Shown one piece after another: positions 50,001 to 57,969 of a stretch of DNA of 64,000 bases (position 1 is its first letter; every line of letters starts with the position of its first letter). The notes under the pieces are model-generated. The model was not told where the DNA came from. It ran no database searches and was given only the letters and a program-made list of their open reading frames with translations. The position numbers were made by a program, and so were the translations under genes. Origin of the DNA: Certhia americana (Eukaryota > Chordata > Aves > Passeriformes > Certhiidae); contig CM031870.1 of assembly GCA_018697195.1 (NCBI GenBank), positions 6,066,819 to 6,130,818 of the forward strand. The letters are read 5' to 3'.

Positions 50001-51727
50001 AACAGTTGGATAAACTAGAGATAACATCCCATGTATACATACTGTAATTTTATACATAGCTTTTCATTTTATTTAAGCCAAAGTATCTCGTTCATGTTGT
50101 ATGAGCCAAATATCACAACATCATAAATGTTTCTCTTAGCAGTACTGCAGTTGGCACACATTCAGTCTTTTAAAAATACAGAATGGAAAAAACCCCAAGT
50201 GAACAGCACTTTAATACTATGTCCTGCAATTTGTCCAATCAGCTTTTCATTTTGAGAATAAAGCTTTTTATCAGTGCCATGGAAGTTATGCTTTGTTCCC
50301 CCATCTTTGTAAGGTACATGCATAGTCCTCATAGGAAAGAGGAAATTGTATTAAAAAAAAAAAAAAGAACACTTTGACTTTTCCCTTTAAATAGCCAAAT
50401 TAACTGCATTTCAAGGAAGGTAAGACCCAGGAAAGGCATTATAAAATCCTTCATACAGAACTGATACTGCTGTCTTACCTTATAGCTCAATGACAAATCT
50501 CAAGTATTTTATAAAATAAAAAAATTATTTGTCGCCAAAGGAAATAAAGTTTTGACTGACTATTTTCTCTTTTTCAGAAGTTTACTTTTACATGAAGTAT
50601 GAAAGACCTCAAAGCAGGCTAATGGAGGGAATGACTTATGAACAATTCATAAATGGGAAGAAAAAACTGGGAAAGAGACACAAGTCCAAAAATAAAGGAA
50701 GTATGGGTTCCACTCCCAGTTTTGATACTTCGTGTGGAAGAGCAGCCAAATTACCTAATCTTTGTGCTTCATATCTTTCCCTCCCCACTGCTCCTGCTCC
50801 TCCCTCAACATCCTGTCTACTTAAGCTGTACAACTCATGGCTAGAAGGGAATCTCAGCACACATTCCAACCAACCCAACCCTAACAAAATTCAGTCTCAA
50901 TACAACATTACGTTTGCAAATCCCACTGAAACGCCAATAAAAATTAACTAAAGACATAGCTGGTACCTGTGAGTCCTAATAAACCTCTGATCAGTCACTC
51001 CTACGACTGCGAGGGCGTATTGTTTAGTTTGTGCTTTTAAGACAAACAGGAAAATAAGCAGGGAAATCGAAGGAAGTTAGCGTTACCTAACATACGAGAG
51101 AAATAAATGTGAATTACATGACTAGAGAGCCCGGCCCGGGGGGGGGAATCCGACTAATCTGACCGGAAAACAGGGAAGCGCTGTCTGCCCTGGAGAGCCT
51201 CCACCCAGGAACGGGAGTCCCGGTAATTCACAGGCAAAACCAGAAAAAGAAAAATCCCGCCGAGCTCTGTACGGGTTAAACTATGTACAGCAGCAATGCA
51301 AGAGCAAGGTCTGCGGTAAACACACCGACAGAACAAGCTCGGTGTCAGGGGTCCGAGCCATCCACAGCGGGATATCGCTCACTCACTGCCAGCGGCAGAG
51401 CCGTGACCGACAGCCGGGGAGCCCCATCCAGCCGCCCCGTCCTTCCCAACGCTTCGGCGGAGCTCTGCCCGCAGCACGGGGGAGGGCGGGGGGCTCGGAA
51501 ACCCGCAGTGCCGCCGCTGCCGGGCGGGCCCCGCCGCCGAGCCGCACCCCCAGCCCCGCTTCCCCGCGCTCACCTGCACCTGCTGGCGGCAGCGGAGCCG
51601 CCTCGCCGCTCCTCACAAGCGGCCACAGCAGAAGGACGAGGCCGAGCAGGTGTCGCGGGCCGAGGAGCCGCGGGCCACCGCCCCCCCGCCGCCCGGCGCT
51701 CCCACCGAGCCCCCTGCGCTGCCGCAT
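14008..51727 (-). CDS. LMTK2: LMTK2 (KPI-2/BREK/AATYK2), lemur tyrosine kinase 2, complete 14-exon gene
   Basis: LMTK2 is a membrane-anchored kinase of recycling endosomes. Despite its name it phosphorylates Ser/Thr. It binds PP1 and inhibitor-2 and is reported to bind myosin VI. Coding exons from 5': 51574-51727, 37248-37372, 36269-36413, 34489-34562, 33866-33984, 33067-33154, 26220-26353, 23037-23121, 22293-22414, 20707-20856, 17556-20460, 15847-15982, 15179-15427, 14008-14036. All junctions are GT-AG and phases agree, giving 4515 nt and 1504 residues (human 1503). Hydrophobic N-terminus about 25-40; transmembrane helix 63-79 with juxtamembrane C-V-S-C-C; Gly loop G-N-G-W-F-G 160-165; Lys184; catalytic loop H-S-D-L-A-L-R-N 279-286; D-Y-G 299-301; A-P-E 326-328. 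A long acidic tail (399-1504) carries K-A-V-T-F (1352-1356), a PP1 RVxF-type site. An in-frame TGA at 51779-51781 fixes the start. Confidence 0.97.
14037..15178 (-). other. LMTK2: LMTK2 intron 13
   Basis: 1.1 kb, AT-rich. I recognise nothing beyond the splice sites. Confidence 0.8.
15179..15427 (-). CDS. LMTK2: LMTK2 coding exon 13
   Basis: Residues 1413-1495 plus one base. Highly conserved [18 protein letters not shown] and [24 protein letters not shown]. The acceptor follows a long pyrimidine tract; donor GAG/GTAAGT. Confidence 0.95.
15428..15846 (-). other. LMTK2: LMTK2 intron 12
   Basis: 419 bp. Holds a short TA-rich repeat at about 15812-15834 and, next to the acceptor of exon 13, a pure pyrimidine tract on the sense strand. 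Confidence 0.8.
15847..15982 (-). CDS. LMTK2: LMTK2 coding exon 12
   Basis: Residues 1368-1412 plus one base. E-T-P-T-K-E-L-G at the start and S-E-S-S-T-D-E-E at the end match mammals; the middle is variable. Donor AAG/GTACAT. Confidence 0.93.
15983..17555 (-). other. LMTK2: LMTK2 intron 11
   Basis: 1.57 kb. Contains a run of ten G at 16934-16943 on the plus strand (C10 in the transcript) and A/T homopolymers near 16358 and 17477. No gene seen. Confidence 0.8.
17556..20460 (-). CDS. LMTK2: LMTK2 coding exon 11 (giant tail exon)
   Basis: A single 2905-nt exon coding residues 399-1367. It finishes the kinase domain (Y-E-V-L-Q-F-C-W to about residue 430). It then runs through an acidic Ser/Glu-rich tail whose middle is poorly conserved but is punctuated by conserved blocks: N-I-F-N-D-like, [36 protein letters not shown] and [13 protein letters not shown]. 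It ends with the PP1-type K-A-V-T-F-F-D-D-V. Acceptor TTGTATAG; donor CAG/GTACCC. Confidence 0.97.
20707..20856 (-). CDS. LMTK2: LMTK2 coding exon 10 (kinase helices F-G)
   Basis: Residues 349-398 plus two bases, [10 protein letters not shown] through L-E-Q-P-Y-S-D-R-W. Acceptor TTTTGCAG; donor TG/GTAAAC splits the Trp codon. Confidence 0.95.
20857..22292 (-). other. LMTK2: LMTK2 intron 9
   Basis: 1.4 kb, containing a CR1 3'-end fragment near 21451-21590. Otherwise nothing is recognised. Confidence 0.8.
21451..21590 (-). repeat. CR1 LINE 3'-end fragment
   Basis: The plus strand begins TAGAATAATTTAGACTGG and continues with GGAATCATCTAGTCCAA, the complement of the well-known CR1 3' terminus. 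The fragment therefore lies on the minus strand, in the same direction as LMTK2. It is diverged and its far edge is approximate. Confidence 0.75.
22293..22414 (-). CDS. LMTK2: LMTK2 coding exon 9 (activation segment)
   Basis: Residues 309-348 plus two bases, [10 protein letters not shown] then P-L-R-W-T-A-P-E-L. Holds the activation segment and A-P-E motif with tyrosine-kinase-like P-L-R-W. Donor ATG/GTATGT. Confidence 0.95.
22415..23036 (-). other. LMTK2: LMTK2 intron 8
   Basis: 622 bp of AT-rich sequence. Nothing else recognised. Confidence 0.8.
23037..23121 (-). CDS. LMTK2: LMTK2 coding exon 8 (catalytic loop)
   Basis: Residues 280-308, [10 protein letters not shown] and V-G-D-Y-G-I-G. 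Asp281 is the catalytic base and Asp299 the metal ligand. The Ser in place of Arg before Asp281 and Tyr in place of Phe in D-Y-G are normal for LMTK2. Donor AAG/GTAAGT. Confidence 0.96.
23122..26219 (-). other. LMTK2: LMTK2 intron 7
   Basis: 3.1 kb. Short chance open frames only; no repeat family I can name. Confidence 0.8.
26220..26353 (-). CDS. LMTK2: LMTK2 coding exon 7 (kinase C-lobe, helix E)
   Basis: Residues 236-279 plus two bases. From G-D-L-K-T-Y through [14 protein letters not shown]. The catalytic-loop serine codon is split across the next junction. Donor ACAG/GTAGGC. Confidence 0.95.
26354..33066 (-). other. LMTK2: LMTK2 intron 6
   Basis: 6.7 kb. Its main content is a degraded CR1 element at about 27730-28522, inserted opposite to the gene. 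The rest holds nothing I recognise. Confidence 0.8.
27730..28522 (+). mobile_element. Degraded CR1 LINE, 3' part
   Basis: CR1 is the dominant avian non-LTR retrotransposon. Here the plus strand keeps recognisable late ORF2 landmarks: the stretch around [13 protein letters not shown], then G-P-G-H-P-G-G-Q, a block around TTCACCATGAGGAGAGGCTG, and a diverged 3' end finishing TTATCCTATGAT at about 28507-28518. An open frame at 27709-28161 is a remnant and frames shift repeatedly, so it is inactive. It is 5'-truncated, as most CR1 copies are. The 5' edge is approximate. Confidence 0.8.
33067..33154 (-). CDS. LMTK2: LMTK2 coding exon 6 (kinase hinge)
   Basis: Residues 206-235, [14 protein letters not shown] and then L-L-V-F-E-F-C-D-L, the beta-5/hinge segment. 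Acceptor TTCCAG, donor TTG/GTAAGT. Confidence 0.95.
33155..33865 (-). other. LMTK2: LMTK2 intron 5
   Basis: 711 bp with nothing else recognised. Confidence 0.8.
33866..33984 (-). CDS. LMTK2: LMTK2 coding exon 5 (kinase N-lobe)
   Basis: Residues 167-205 plus two bases. Includes V-A-R-V-I-V-K-E-L with the beta-3 lysine (Lys184) and the start of helix C. Donor TA/GTAAGT splits a Tyr codon. Confidence 0.95.
33985..34488 (-). other. LMTK2: LMTK2 intron 4
   Basis: 504 bp with nothing else recognised. Confidence 0.8.
34489..34562 (-). CDS. LMTK2: LMTK2 coding exon 4 (kinase Gly loop)
   Basis: Residues 142-166, [21 protein letters not shown]. Carries the glycine-rich nucleotide loop. Acceptor TGACAG, donor AAG/GTAAGG. 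Confidence 0.95.
34563..36268 (-). other. LMTK2: LMTK2 intron 3
   Basis: 1.7 kb. A 107-codon plus-strand open frame at 35032-35355 shows no known motif. Nothing else seen. Confidence 0.8.
36269..36413 (-). CDS. LMTK2: LMTK2 coding exon 3 (juxtamembrane)
   Basis: Residues 94-141 plus one base. Acidic juxtamembrane segment [16 protein letters not shown] followed by a Pro/Ser linker. Donor ACAG/GTAAAA, acceptor TTTAG. Confidence 0.95.
36414..37247 (-). other. LMTK2: LMTK2 intron 2
   Basis: 834 bp. A low-complexity G/T-rich stretch lies at about 36610-36690 on the plus strand. Nothing else seen. Confidence 0.8.
37248..37372 (-). CDS. LMTK2: LMTK2 coding exon 2 (transmembrane)
   Basis: Residues 52-93. 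Contains the single strong transmembrane helix (63-79) and [14 protein letters not shown], near identical to mammals. The cysteines at 81, 84 and 85 are in a position favourable for palmitoylation, as described for LMTK proteins. Acceptor TTTCTAG, donor AAG/GTAAGA. Confidence 0.95.
37373..51573 (-). other. LMTK2: LMTK2 intron 1
   Basis: 14.2 kb, the largest intron, AT-rich. Holds a TG/TA dinucleotide patch at 45783-45815 and an A16 run at 49719-49734. Scattered short open frames (for example 39674-40099 plus) show no domain. I find no nested gene or tRNA. Confidence 0.75.
45783..45815. repeat. Short TG/TA dinucleotide repeat
   Basis: The run GTATGTGTGTGTGTGTAC is followed by ACATATATGTACATATAC. 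Imperfect alternating purine-pyrimidine sequence in LMTK2 intron 1. Confidence 0.8.
51574..51727 (-). CDS. LMTK2: LMTK2 coding exon 1
   Basis: Encodes residues 1-51 plus one base. An Arg/Gly-rich start is followed by a Leu-rich hydrophobic stretch ([10 protein letters not shown]) and then A-A-P-L-P, matching the signal-like N-terminus of mammalian LMTK2. Donor CAG/GTGAGC. The ATG has G at -3. The first in-frame upstream stop is TGA at 51779-51781. Confidence 0.9.
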
Positions 51728-51844
51728 GCCGTCCGCTCCCGGTCCGAGGCCCGGCGCCGAACGAGGGGCTCTAGGTTCTCAGCGATTCCGGGGTGCCCCC
51801 GCGGCAGCCGCCGCCCCCCGGCTCCGCGGCATCGGCCCCTTCTC

Positions 51845-51874
51845 TCACAGAGCCCCACCGGCCGCCGCCGCCAT
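51845..51874 (-). other. LMTK2: Short uORF candidate in LMTK2 5' leader
   Basis: The minus strand reads ATG followed by four Ala codons and ends in TGA after nine residues, upstream of the main ATG in the GC-rich leader. It exists in the mRNA only if transcription starts above 51874. Its ATG is part of an AAGATGGCGGC (YY1-type) element. Confidence 0.35.
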
Positions 51875-51881
51875 CTTCCGG
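51867..51881 (-). promoter_or_regulatory. LMTK2: Combined ETS / YY1 element near LMTK2 start site
   Basis: The minus strand reads CCGGAAGATGGCGGC. This overlaps an ETS core (CCGGAAG) with the YY1 motif (AAGATGGCGGC). In CpG-island promoters this YY1 form usually lies just downstream of transcription starts, in the sense orientation seen here. It suggests initiation near 51885-51900. Confidence 0.55.
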
Positions 51882-51914
51882 GCTACCTGACCGCGATGGG
51901 GCGGGGCGTGCCGC

Positions 51915-52155
51915 TGATTGACAGCCCGATACACCAATCAAGCCGCGTCTCACCGTCAGGAGGTGGCTCCAATGGTTGGGATGGGGCTAATTCATGATTG
52001 ACAGCTGTATCAACCAATCACTTCGCAGAGGGCGAGCTAGGGCGAGGGAAGGCTGCAGCGCGAGAACAGCGGCGCGCGGTTGCCAATCAAGCCGCGCTCC
52101 GAATGGTTGGAGGAGGGCCGGGCGTCGCTCGGATTGACGGCTCCCTCCACCAACC
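51915..52155 (-). promoter_or_regulatory. LMTK2: CCAAT-box cluster in duplicated inverted-repeat units
   Basis: CCAAT pentamers on the plus strand lie at 51934, 51969, 52014 and 52083. Two units, TGATTGACAGC with CCAATCA, start at 51915 and 51995, exactly 80 bp apart. TGATTG and CAATCA form an inverted repeat in each. A third diverged unit covers about 52083-52155. Likely NF-Y sites upstream of LMTK2. Confidence 0.6.
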
Positions 52156-52343
52156 GGCTGGCGGAAAGGGGCTGGGGAGGCGGGGCGGAGCGTGGGAGGC
52201 GGGGTTTGGCCGAGCCCGCGCGCAGGACTCTAGGGCGCAGCGGGAGCAACGCCCCCTGGCGGCAATGTGTCCCCTAAGGGCCGGTGAGGGCGTGGAGCCC
52301 CCTCAGAGCTGCCGCGGCACCGCCCCGCCCTGCGGGAGCGCAG

Positions 52344-52999
52344 AGCCCCGGCCATCCCTCGGGATCAGCCCTGTGGGATCACTGAACCCCGGCCATCCCT
52401 CGGGATCAGCCCTGCGGGATCACTGAACCCCGGCCATCCCTCGGGATCAGCCCTGCGGGAGCGCAGAGCCCCGGCCATCCCTCGGGATCAGCCCTGCGGG
52501 ATCACTGAGCCCCGGCCATCCCTCGGGATCAGCCCTGCGGGATCACTGAGCCCCGGCCATCCCTCGGGATCAGCCCTGTGGGATCCCCGAGCCCCGGCCA
52601 TCCCTCGGGATCAGCCCTGTGGGATCACTGAGCCCCAGCCATCCCTCGGGATCAGCCCTGCGGGATCACTGAGCCCCGGCCATCCTTTGGGATCAGCCCT
52701 GTGGGATCACTGAGCCCCGGCCATCCCTCGGGATCAGCCCTGCGGGATCACTGAGCCCCGGCCATCCCTCGGGATCAGCCCTGCGGGAGCGCAGAGCCCC
52801 GGCCATCCCTCGGGATCAGCCCTGCGGGATCACTGAGCCCCGGCCATCCCTCGGGATCAGCCCTGTGGGATCACTGAGCCCCGGCCATCCTTTGGGATCA
52901 GCCCTGCGGGATCCCCGAGCCCCGGCCATCCTTTGGGATCAGCCCTGTGGGATCACTAAGCCCCGGCTATCCCTCGGGATCAGCCCTGTGGGAGCACAG
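52344..52999. repeat. 41-bp minisatellite, 16 copies
   Basis: The head-to-tail unit begins AGCCCCGGCCATCCCTCGGG and continues through ATCAGCCCTGCGGGATCACTG, with a period of exactly 41 bp (52344, 52385, and so on to 52959). Variants alternate at one site: GGGATCACTG, GGGAGCGCAG or GGGATCCCCG. A few copies have CCTTTGGG for CCCTCGGG. A partial unit precedes it at about 52327. Because 41 is not a multiple of 3, open frames across it are chance. Confidence 0.95.
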
Positions 53000-53937
53000 C
53001 CCCTCCTGCCGCTCCTTGGGATGAACGCGGCATATTCCCGGCGCTCTGCGGAACGTGATGAGCCCCAGGATGGACACTGGGATGGGCGCATCACCCTCCC
53101 TCTGCAGCCCAAGCGCTTCCAAGGCTGGAGGTGACCTTGTTCAATTATTGATACCAGCAGGATTTAGAAATAAAGATTATTCTCGTTTGGGTCTGTGATT
53201 CTGCTGAACTTCGAGTACATGAAAATGAGGTGTCAGCTCTAAGCAGCCTCAATGGAAGTGTTAATCCTAAGGAATCAGGGGCTCTCTGCAGTGAGGAAAC
53301 AGGGAAACACCATATGACTAACAAACTAGATTCCCATTTTCCAAATAATTTAACAAAAAGCTAATTATGTCAAGATTATATAATGACTTCGGGAGCACAG
53401 ATTGTCCAAAGAAATGTACAATGAGTGCACCCCTGGGAATACATGAAAGGAAAGTGTTCAAAGTAGTATTTGGAACATGGTGTCCAGGAAGAGAAAACAT
53501 AAACTTAAATCCCCTCTGTCCCTTTGAATTTTTTCTAGCATGGGATATACTTGAATCAATATCACTCTTACCAAGTATGTGTCTAACCTCAGTCTGCTAT
53601 CCTCTGTCTGGCTGAAGACACTAATTATATTACCAAATGACACATATTTTTTAAAATGTTAAATTAATGTTAAATGCTACTTAGTTTTCCTTCCAAAGGA
53701 AGCACTTTGCTTGAATAATAAATTTGAATACAAACTTCTCTTTTGTTGCTTTAATAAATTATTACTAATTCATTATGCTGTTTATAATGAATTACTTTTA
53801 AAAAATAATCCCAGAATATTGTTTGTCTGGCTGTCTATGAATTTCATGGATGACAGGCAAAATGTGATCCCTTCCCTTTAAAATTAGTGATATGTTATAT
53901 ACAATATATAATATGTATGACATATACATGCAATATG
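53000..53937. other. Intergenic, no gene recognised
   Basis: AT-rich sequence between the minisatellite and a solo LTR. The last 50 bp are mostly alternating A/T with TATA-like repeats. Confidence 0.5.
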
Positions 53938-54293
53938 TGTGGAAGAGTGGTTAAAGAATGAGGGACGTGTGAATCTGCAATAAATTGCAGGTGCAGAGTT
54001 AGGGAAGTTTAGGACTTAGCTTGGCTGACAAGGTCATTATGCCCTTGTAGGAGAGCACAATAACAACAACGGGATTTTGTGGCTGATAAAGAGAGAAAGG
54101 AATGTTAACACTGATCCACAAGTGTGAGAAATCAGAAGAAGTTGACATTTTTCTTGTAACCAATCATGAGCTCGCTTTTTGCAATATGCATTAGGTTCAT
54201 TATAAAGTGTATAAAAGACGTGACTAACAAAATAAAGTCGAGACTTACTGTTCACTCATATTGAATGCTGTATTTCTCCCGCTGACCCCAACA
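53938..54293 (+). mobile_element. Solo LTR of an endogenous retrovirus (class II/ERVK-like)
   Basis: A 356-bp block begins TGTGGAAGAG and ends GACCCCAACA, the canonical TG...CA ends. It has a TATA-like TATAAAAG near 54211 and AATAAA near 54230, consistent with U3-R-U5 order on the plus strand. It is flanked by 6-bp near repeats, AATATG (53932-53937) and AACATG (54294-54299), one mismatch. No internal genes are present, so it is a recombined solo LTR. The six-base duplication suggests a class II element; the family name is not certain. Confidence 0.75.
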
Positions 54294-54300
54294 AACATGT

Positions 54301-54322
54301 ATGTCAGCCTTTTGGCTGACAT
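54301..54322. other. Perfect 9-bp stem hairpin beside the LTR
   Basis: ATGTCAGCC and GGCTGACAT surround a TTTT loop, two bases past the LTR target duplication. Role unknown. Confidence 0.7.
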
Positions 54323-56124
54323 TAGAGCCACACTTGGTAATGATGGTTATTCAAGCAACACCATGTTTCTGTGGTGCAACTGGGGCAGATTCAGTGTCCT
54401 GAACCCTGCAGTGCCTTGGGTCTGAGGTACTCCTGAGCTCTGACACTGTCTTCATGCAAATTCCACACAGAAAAAATGTCGAGGTTGATAGCAGCTACAG
54501 ACATGAAGTTTAAACCTTCCTTTGTAGCCTTCCAGAAGGTCTACAATGCAAGGATGTTCTCATTTCGCTGCTGAAAACAATTCATTGCATCTCAGCACAG
54601 CAGGCTGCTTGGTTTCCCAACCCACCCCATCATAATTGAATGCTGGTCCTTTGATGTAATTTTCTGATAAAACATCATGTTGTAATATCATCTGGGATAT
54701 TATGGCAGCATATCATTATAGAGACTTGTTAGAGCACTTCTCTATAATGATGGGACACTTAAGGTTTGCTGTGAATTAGTCACTGGTAGAAGGTAAATAA
54801 CCAACCCTTCCAGTCCTTTGTTCTAAATGTCAGTCACAGTTTACTCCCTATCTTCAAATACACCACAAATGTGAAAAAGAAATCCAAGGATGCAAAGCCT
54901 CATCTATCTCCACCCTCAGGAATGCTAGATTCACCCATTTACAATTTCTGCAATTAAACATCTGTGGCAACTATACAAGACTAAAGGGATGAGCAACATA
55001 ATAGCGAGTAATCCGAAAGGTACTTAAAAAGAGAATATATTTACTTAAACAAAACTCTTCCTATACACAAAATGGGACATGTTACCATGTATCACAGCCT
55101 TGTGTTTCTTGATTATGCACTGTTATCATGGCCAAATTACTGAAGCTGCTGTTCTGCATGGGAGGTGTTAAAATCTTATTTTAGAGACAGATAATTGGAT
55201 CAGCTAAAGGATGTTGATAGTTTTATTTTCAGTTGGCTTTCTTCAATATTTTTGATAACATTATTAGTGCAGAAGGAATATTTGTCTAGCAGGCTGAGCA
55301 AGTTGCCAGAGGGGTATTAAAGGTCCTCAATGTAACTGTGACTAAAGCCCCAAAATATTCACAATTAATTTACTACAAAACAGCATCACTAAGCACCAGG
55401 AGCCAAGATGGTCACAGGACCTAGCTCTTTATTCCAGATCACTGTTTTAATCAGGAAGATTGGCTTCTCTATGAATGTCGAGACACACACTCTGCTCTCC
55501 CTCCCCCCAAAAGAATCACATGTCCTGCTTTCAAATATAACCTTTCTTCCCCTGTCAGTGTTGTCTTTTTTTGTATTTAACAAAGTGATTTTCTTCTCCA
55601 CCTGACAGAGATAAAATAAATATCACTTGTTTTAACCTCCACCTTCAGTCACCAGTGACCTAATAGTGTTTTTCTATAACTGGAGACTTCTTGCTCCATT
55701 TCAAAGTCCAGCATCCAGAATTTCACATTTCAAGGAAAACTGGCTGAATAAAACTGCATCTAAAACAATCAGTAAAAGAAATTTTCTCATTTGTGTCAAT
55801 TGTTTTCTCTTAAGTATCTGTCTGTCACTCTAAAATGGGTTTAGGTCAGAACTCTCTGGTTTCTTCTCACAAATGATTAAGTTTGTATGTGGAGAAACAA
55901 ACTTCTGGAATATATGGTGCTACATATTTTCAATTGCTGGTAGAAAATTCATTTCGCTTTGATTTTAAAATGTGTTGAATAGAGATCAAACAGCTCTTTT
56001 TTCATCCATTCCTTGTAAATCATTAAGTAATTATATTCTTCTTGGAAAATATTTAACATTTGTATTTGCATCCACCACTAACATCCTGCAAAATTTAGTG
56101 CAGGTTTCATTTCTGTTGACTCAG

Positions 56125-56187
56125 AAATACCTAGTGAATTTCGATGAGCCTGATTGGGAAGGCTCTGCTTACTTTGTCTTCAAACAG
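56125..56187 (+). other. Exon-like segment (unassigned)
   Basis: 63 nt between an acceptor-like TTGACTCAG and a donor-like CAG/GTAGAC, open in one frame for 21 codons with a protein-like composition (N-F-D-E-P-D-W-E-G and A-Y-F-V-F-K-Q). I do not recognise a family. It could be a chance frame. Confidence 0.2.
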
Positions 56188-57969
56188 GTAGACTTTCAAT
56201 GAGTTTTAGCATTAAGATAGGAAGATGGATTATAATTGTAAATGTATCTTATTCAATTAATTTAAATTTATTTTATTTACTTTATTAAATTAAATTAATT
56301 TCATTTTAGTCCACTGAACCATTCTATAGAATCAACGTAGTTAGTCAAAAGAATTAATTTTTGTGAAAGAGAACTTAAGTACTCCCTCATAGAAGTGTAA
56401 GTGCCAACATCAGTATAAATTTATTCTCAACAAGATTCCATCCTGGTTTACAAAAAATAGAGTCACAATTGGGTAAATTTCTTTCCCCATATGTTACTCT
56501 GACGACGCTGCCATCTGAATTGCCAACTTACGCCAATTTTGAAGCTGGATATTTTATGCCACTGACAACTATCAAATGCTGAAATAAAAGATTCATCTGT
56601 GGTGATAAATCTCTATTTTAAAGCTTCGTATAGAACCTCCCACCAATATCGTAAGGGAAAAACAATATGTGTCTATTCCCTCCACAGGTATAGGAGATTT
56701 AATTAATTTCCATTAACACAAAAAGGAAATGCAAAGTTATGATTTTTGTGTAAAGAAGCTGTTGTAAAACTTTCTCAGCCACATTAGAAATTGTTTCCAC
56801 CCTCTCCTATTTATTTTTAGCAGACATTAAGCTGTGTGGACTATTAAATTTTGCTCCAAATGCAGCAAAGCAGGACTGAATAGAGTGAGAAACCATTTAA
56901 CCAAATGAATGTCTAATGCAGTTCTGATCTAAATATACATTGTATGTGTGTCAAGGGAAAAAAAGCAAACCAGAAAGAATATTCTCACAGACAGACCAAG
57001 TAAGAAGCAGGAGATCAAACAACGAGGTTGCAGTTCAGCCTCTCCTCATGCAATACTTTCATTAAGGCAATAGTTGGGGAAGCTGCTCAGCAACTCTCAA
57101 GAACTTATCCTATCTGAGACCACTCAAAAAAGCAAATGTCACCGCGTGAGGCTCCGGGTGTTTTCACACTGGCGGTGTAGGTGACAACAACAGCACTTCT
57201 GTAAAGGAGAAGTTCAGCACCACTCCTGCCTAAGTGTAAGGGTTCAGTAAAGCTGCCTACAAGGTACAGAACCAGGCAGTGCCTCTGAGAAACAAACCAT
57301 CTCCAGGCTGCAGAACGCTCCTGTAATTAGCCGTGTTTAACTAAGTATTTGCTGATGTAAACTCTGCTTACACAATGGCGAGAAAGCATTATCTGTTCCT
57401 AGACCTCTTAAACAGCGTGAATCTCTTCATCACAAATCCTTTCAATAAAAGAAGGCAAACTTTTGAGCACAAGATATGCATGTCCCTTTAACTAGGAATT
57501 CTAATACTAAATTTTGATGACTGTTATATGTCACCACTTGAATGTGTCACCTGTTAAAAGACAAAAAATGTTTGGAGTCCTATCAAACAGGGAATTCTTG
57601 ATCAACCTGTCTATTAAGGTAGTCTTTTCCATTTCCATATCACATTAGACCTAACTATAGAAAACAATCAAGAAAAGGTCTCATACAAGTACTGGTTCTC
57701 ACTAACATTGAGCAAGCTGTAACTCACAGAAGATTAAAGGACAATTTTTTTACATATGCAGGCACTCACCTATCATTTTAAATATCCTTAATAACCCAAT
57801 CCTATGCAAATGCTCTAAAATTAAACCAGAAATTATTTTAGGCCACTTGCATTCCCTTTCAACAGTCTCTCACTGGCTTCCACACTTAGTTTTAGTGAAA
57901 GCATAAGCAAAGGCTTCAGGCTAAGGACGCTCTGTGTAGGGGGGAAGCTCATCCCAATTTGGAAATAAT

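Larger units (their letters stand above)
51120..52330 (-). promoter_or_regulatory. LMTK2: LMTK2 CpG island and promoter
   Basis: A GC-rich, CpG-dense block covers coding exon 1, the 5' UTR and about 450 bp upstream, in sharp contrast to flanking AT-rich DNA. Upstream in the sense direction are several CCAAT boxes and GC boxes and no clear TATA box, as is typical of a broadly expressed gene. Confidence 0.8.

Noticed and set aside
51283..52426. Several long open frames on both strands over the LMTK2 CpG island
   Set aside because: GC-rich DNA lacks stop codons by composition. Only the minus-strand frame from 51727 to 51574 matches a known protein. A divergent gene is not supported.
52344..52999. 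Possible CRISPR-like array
   Set aside because: The repeats are contiguous without unique spacers and the genome is vertebrate; this is a minisatellite.
52865..53134. 89-codon open frame across the minisatellite
   Set aside because: The 41-bp period shifts frame in every copy, so this is a repeat artefact.
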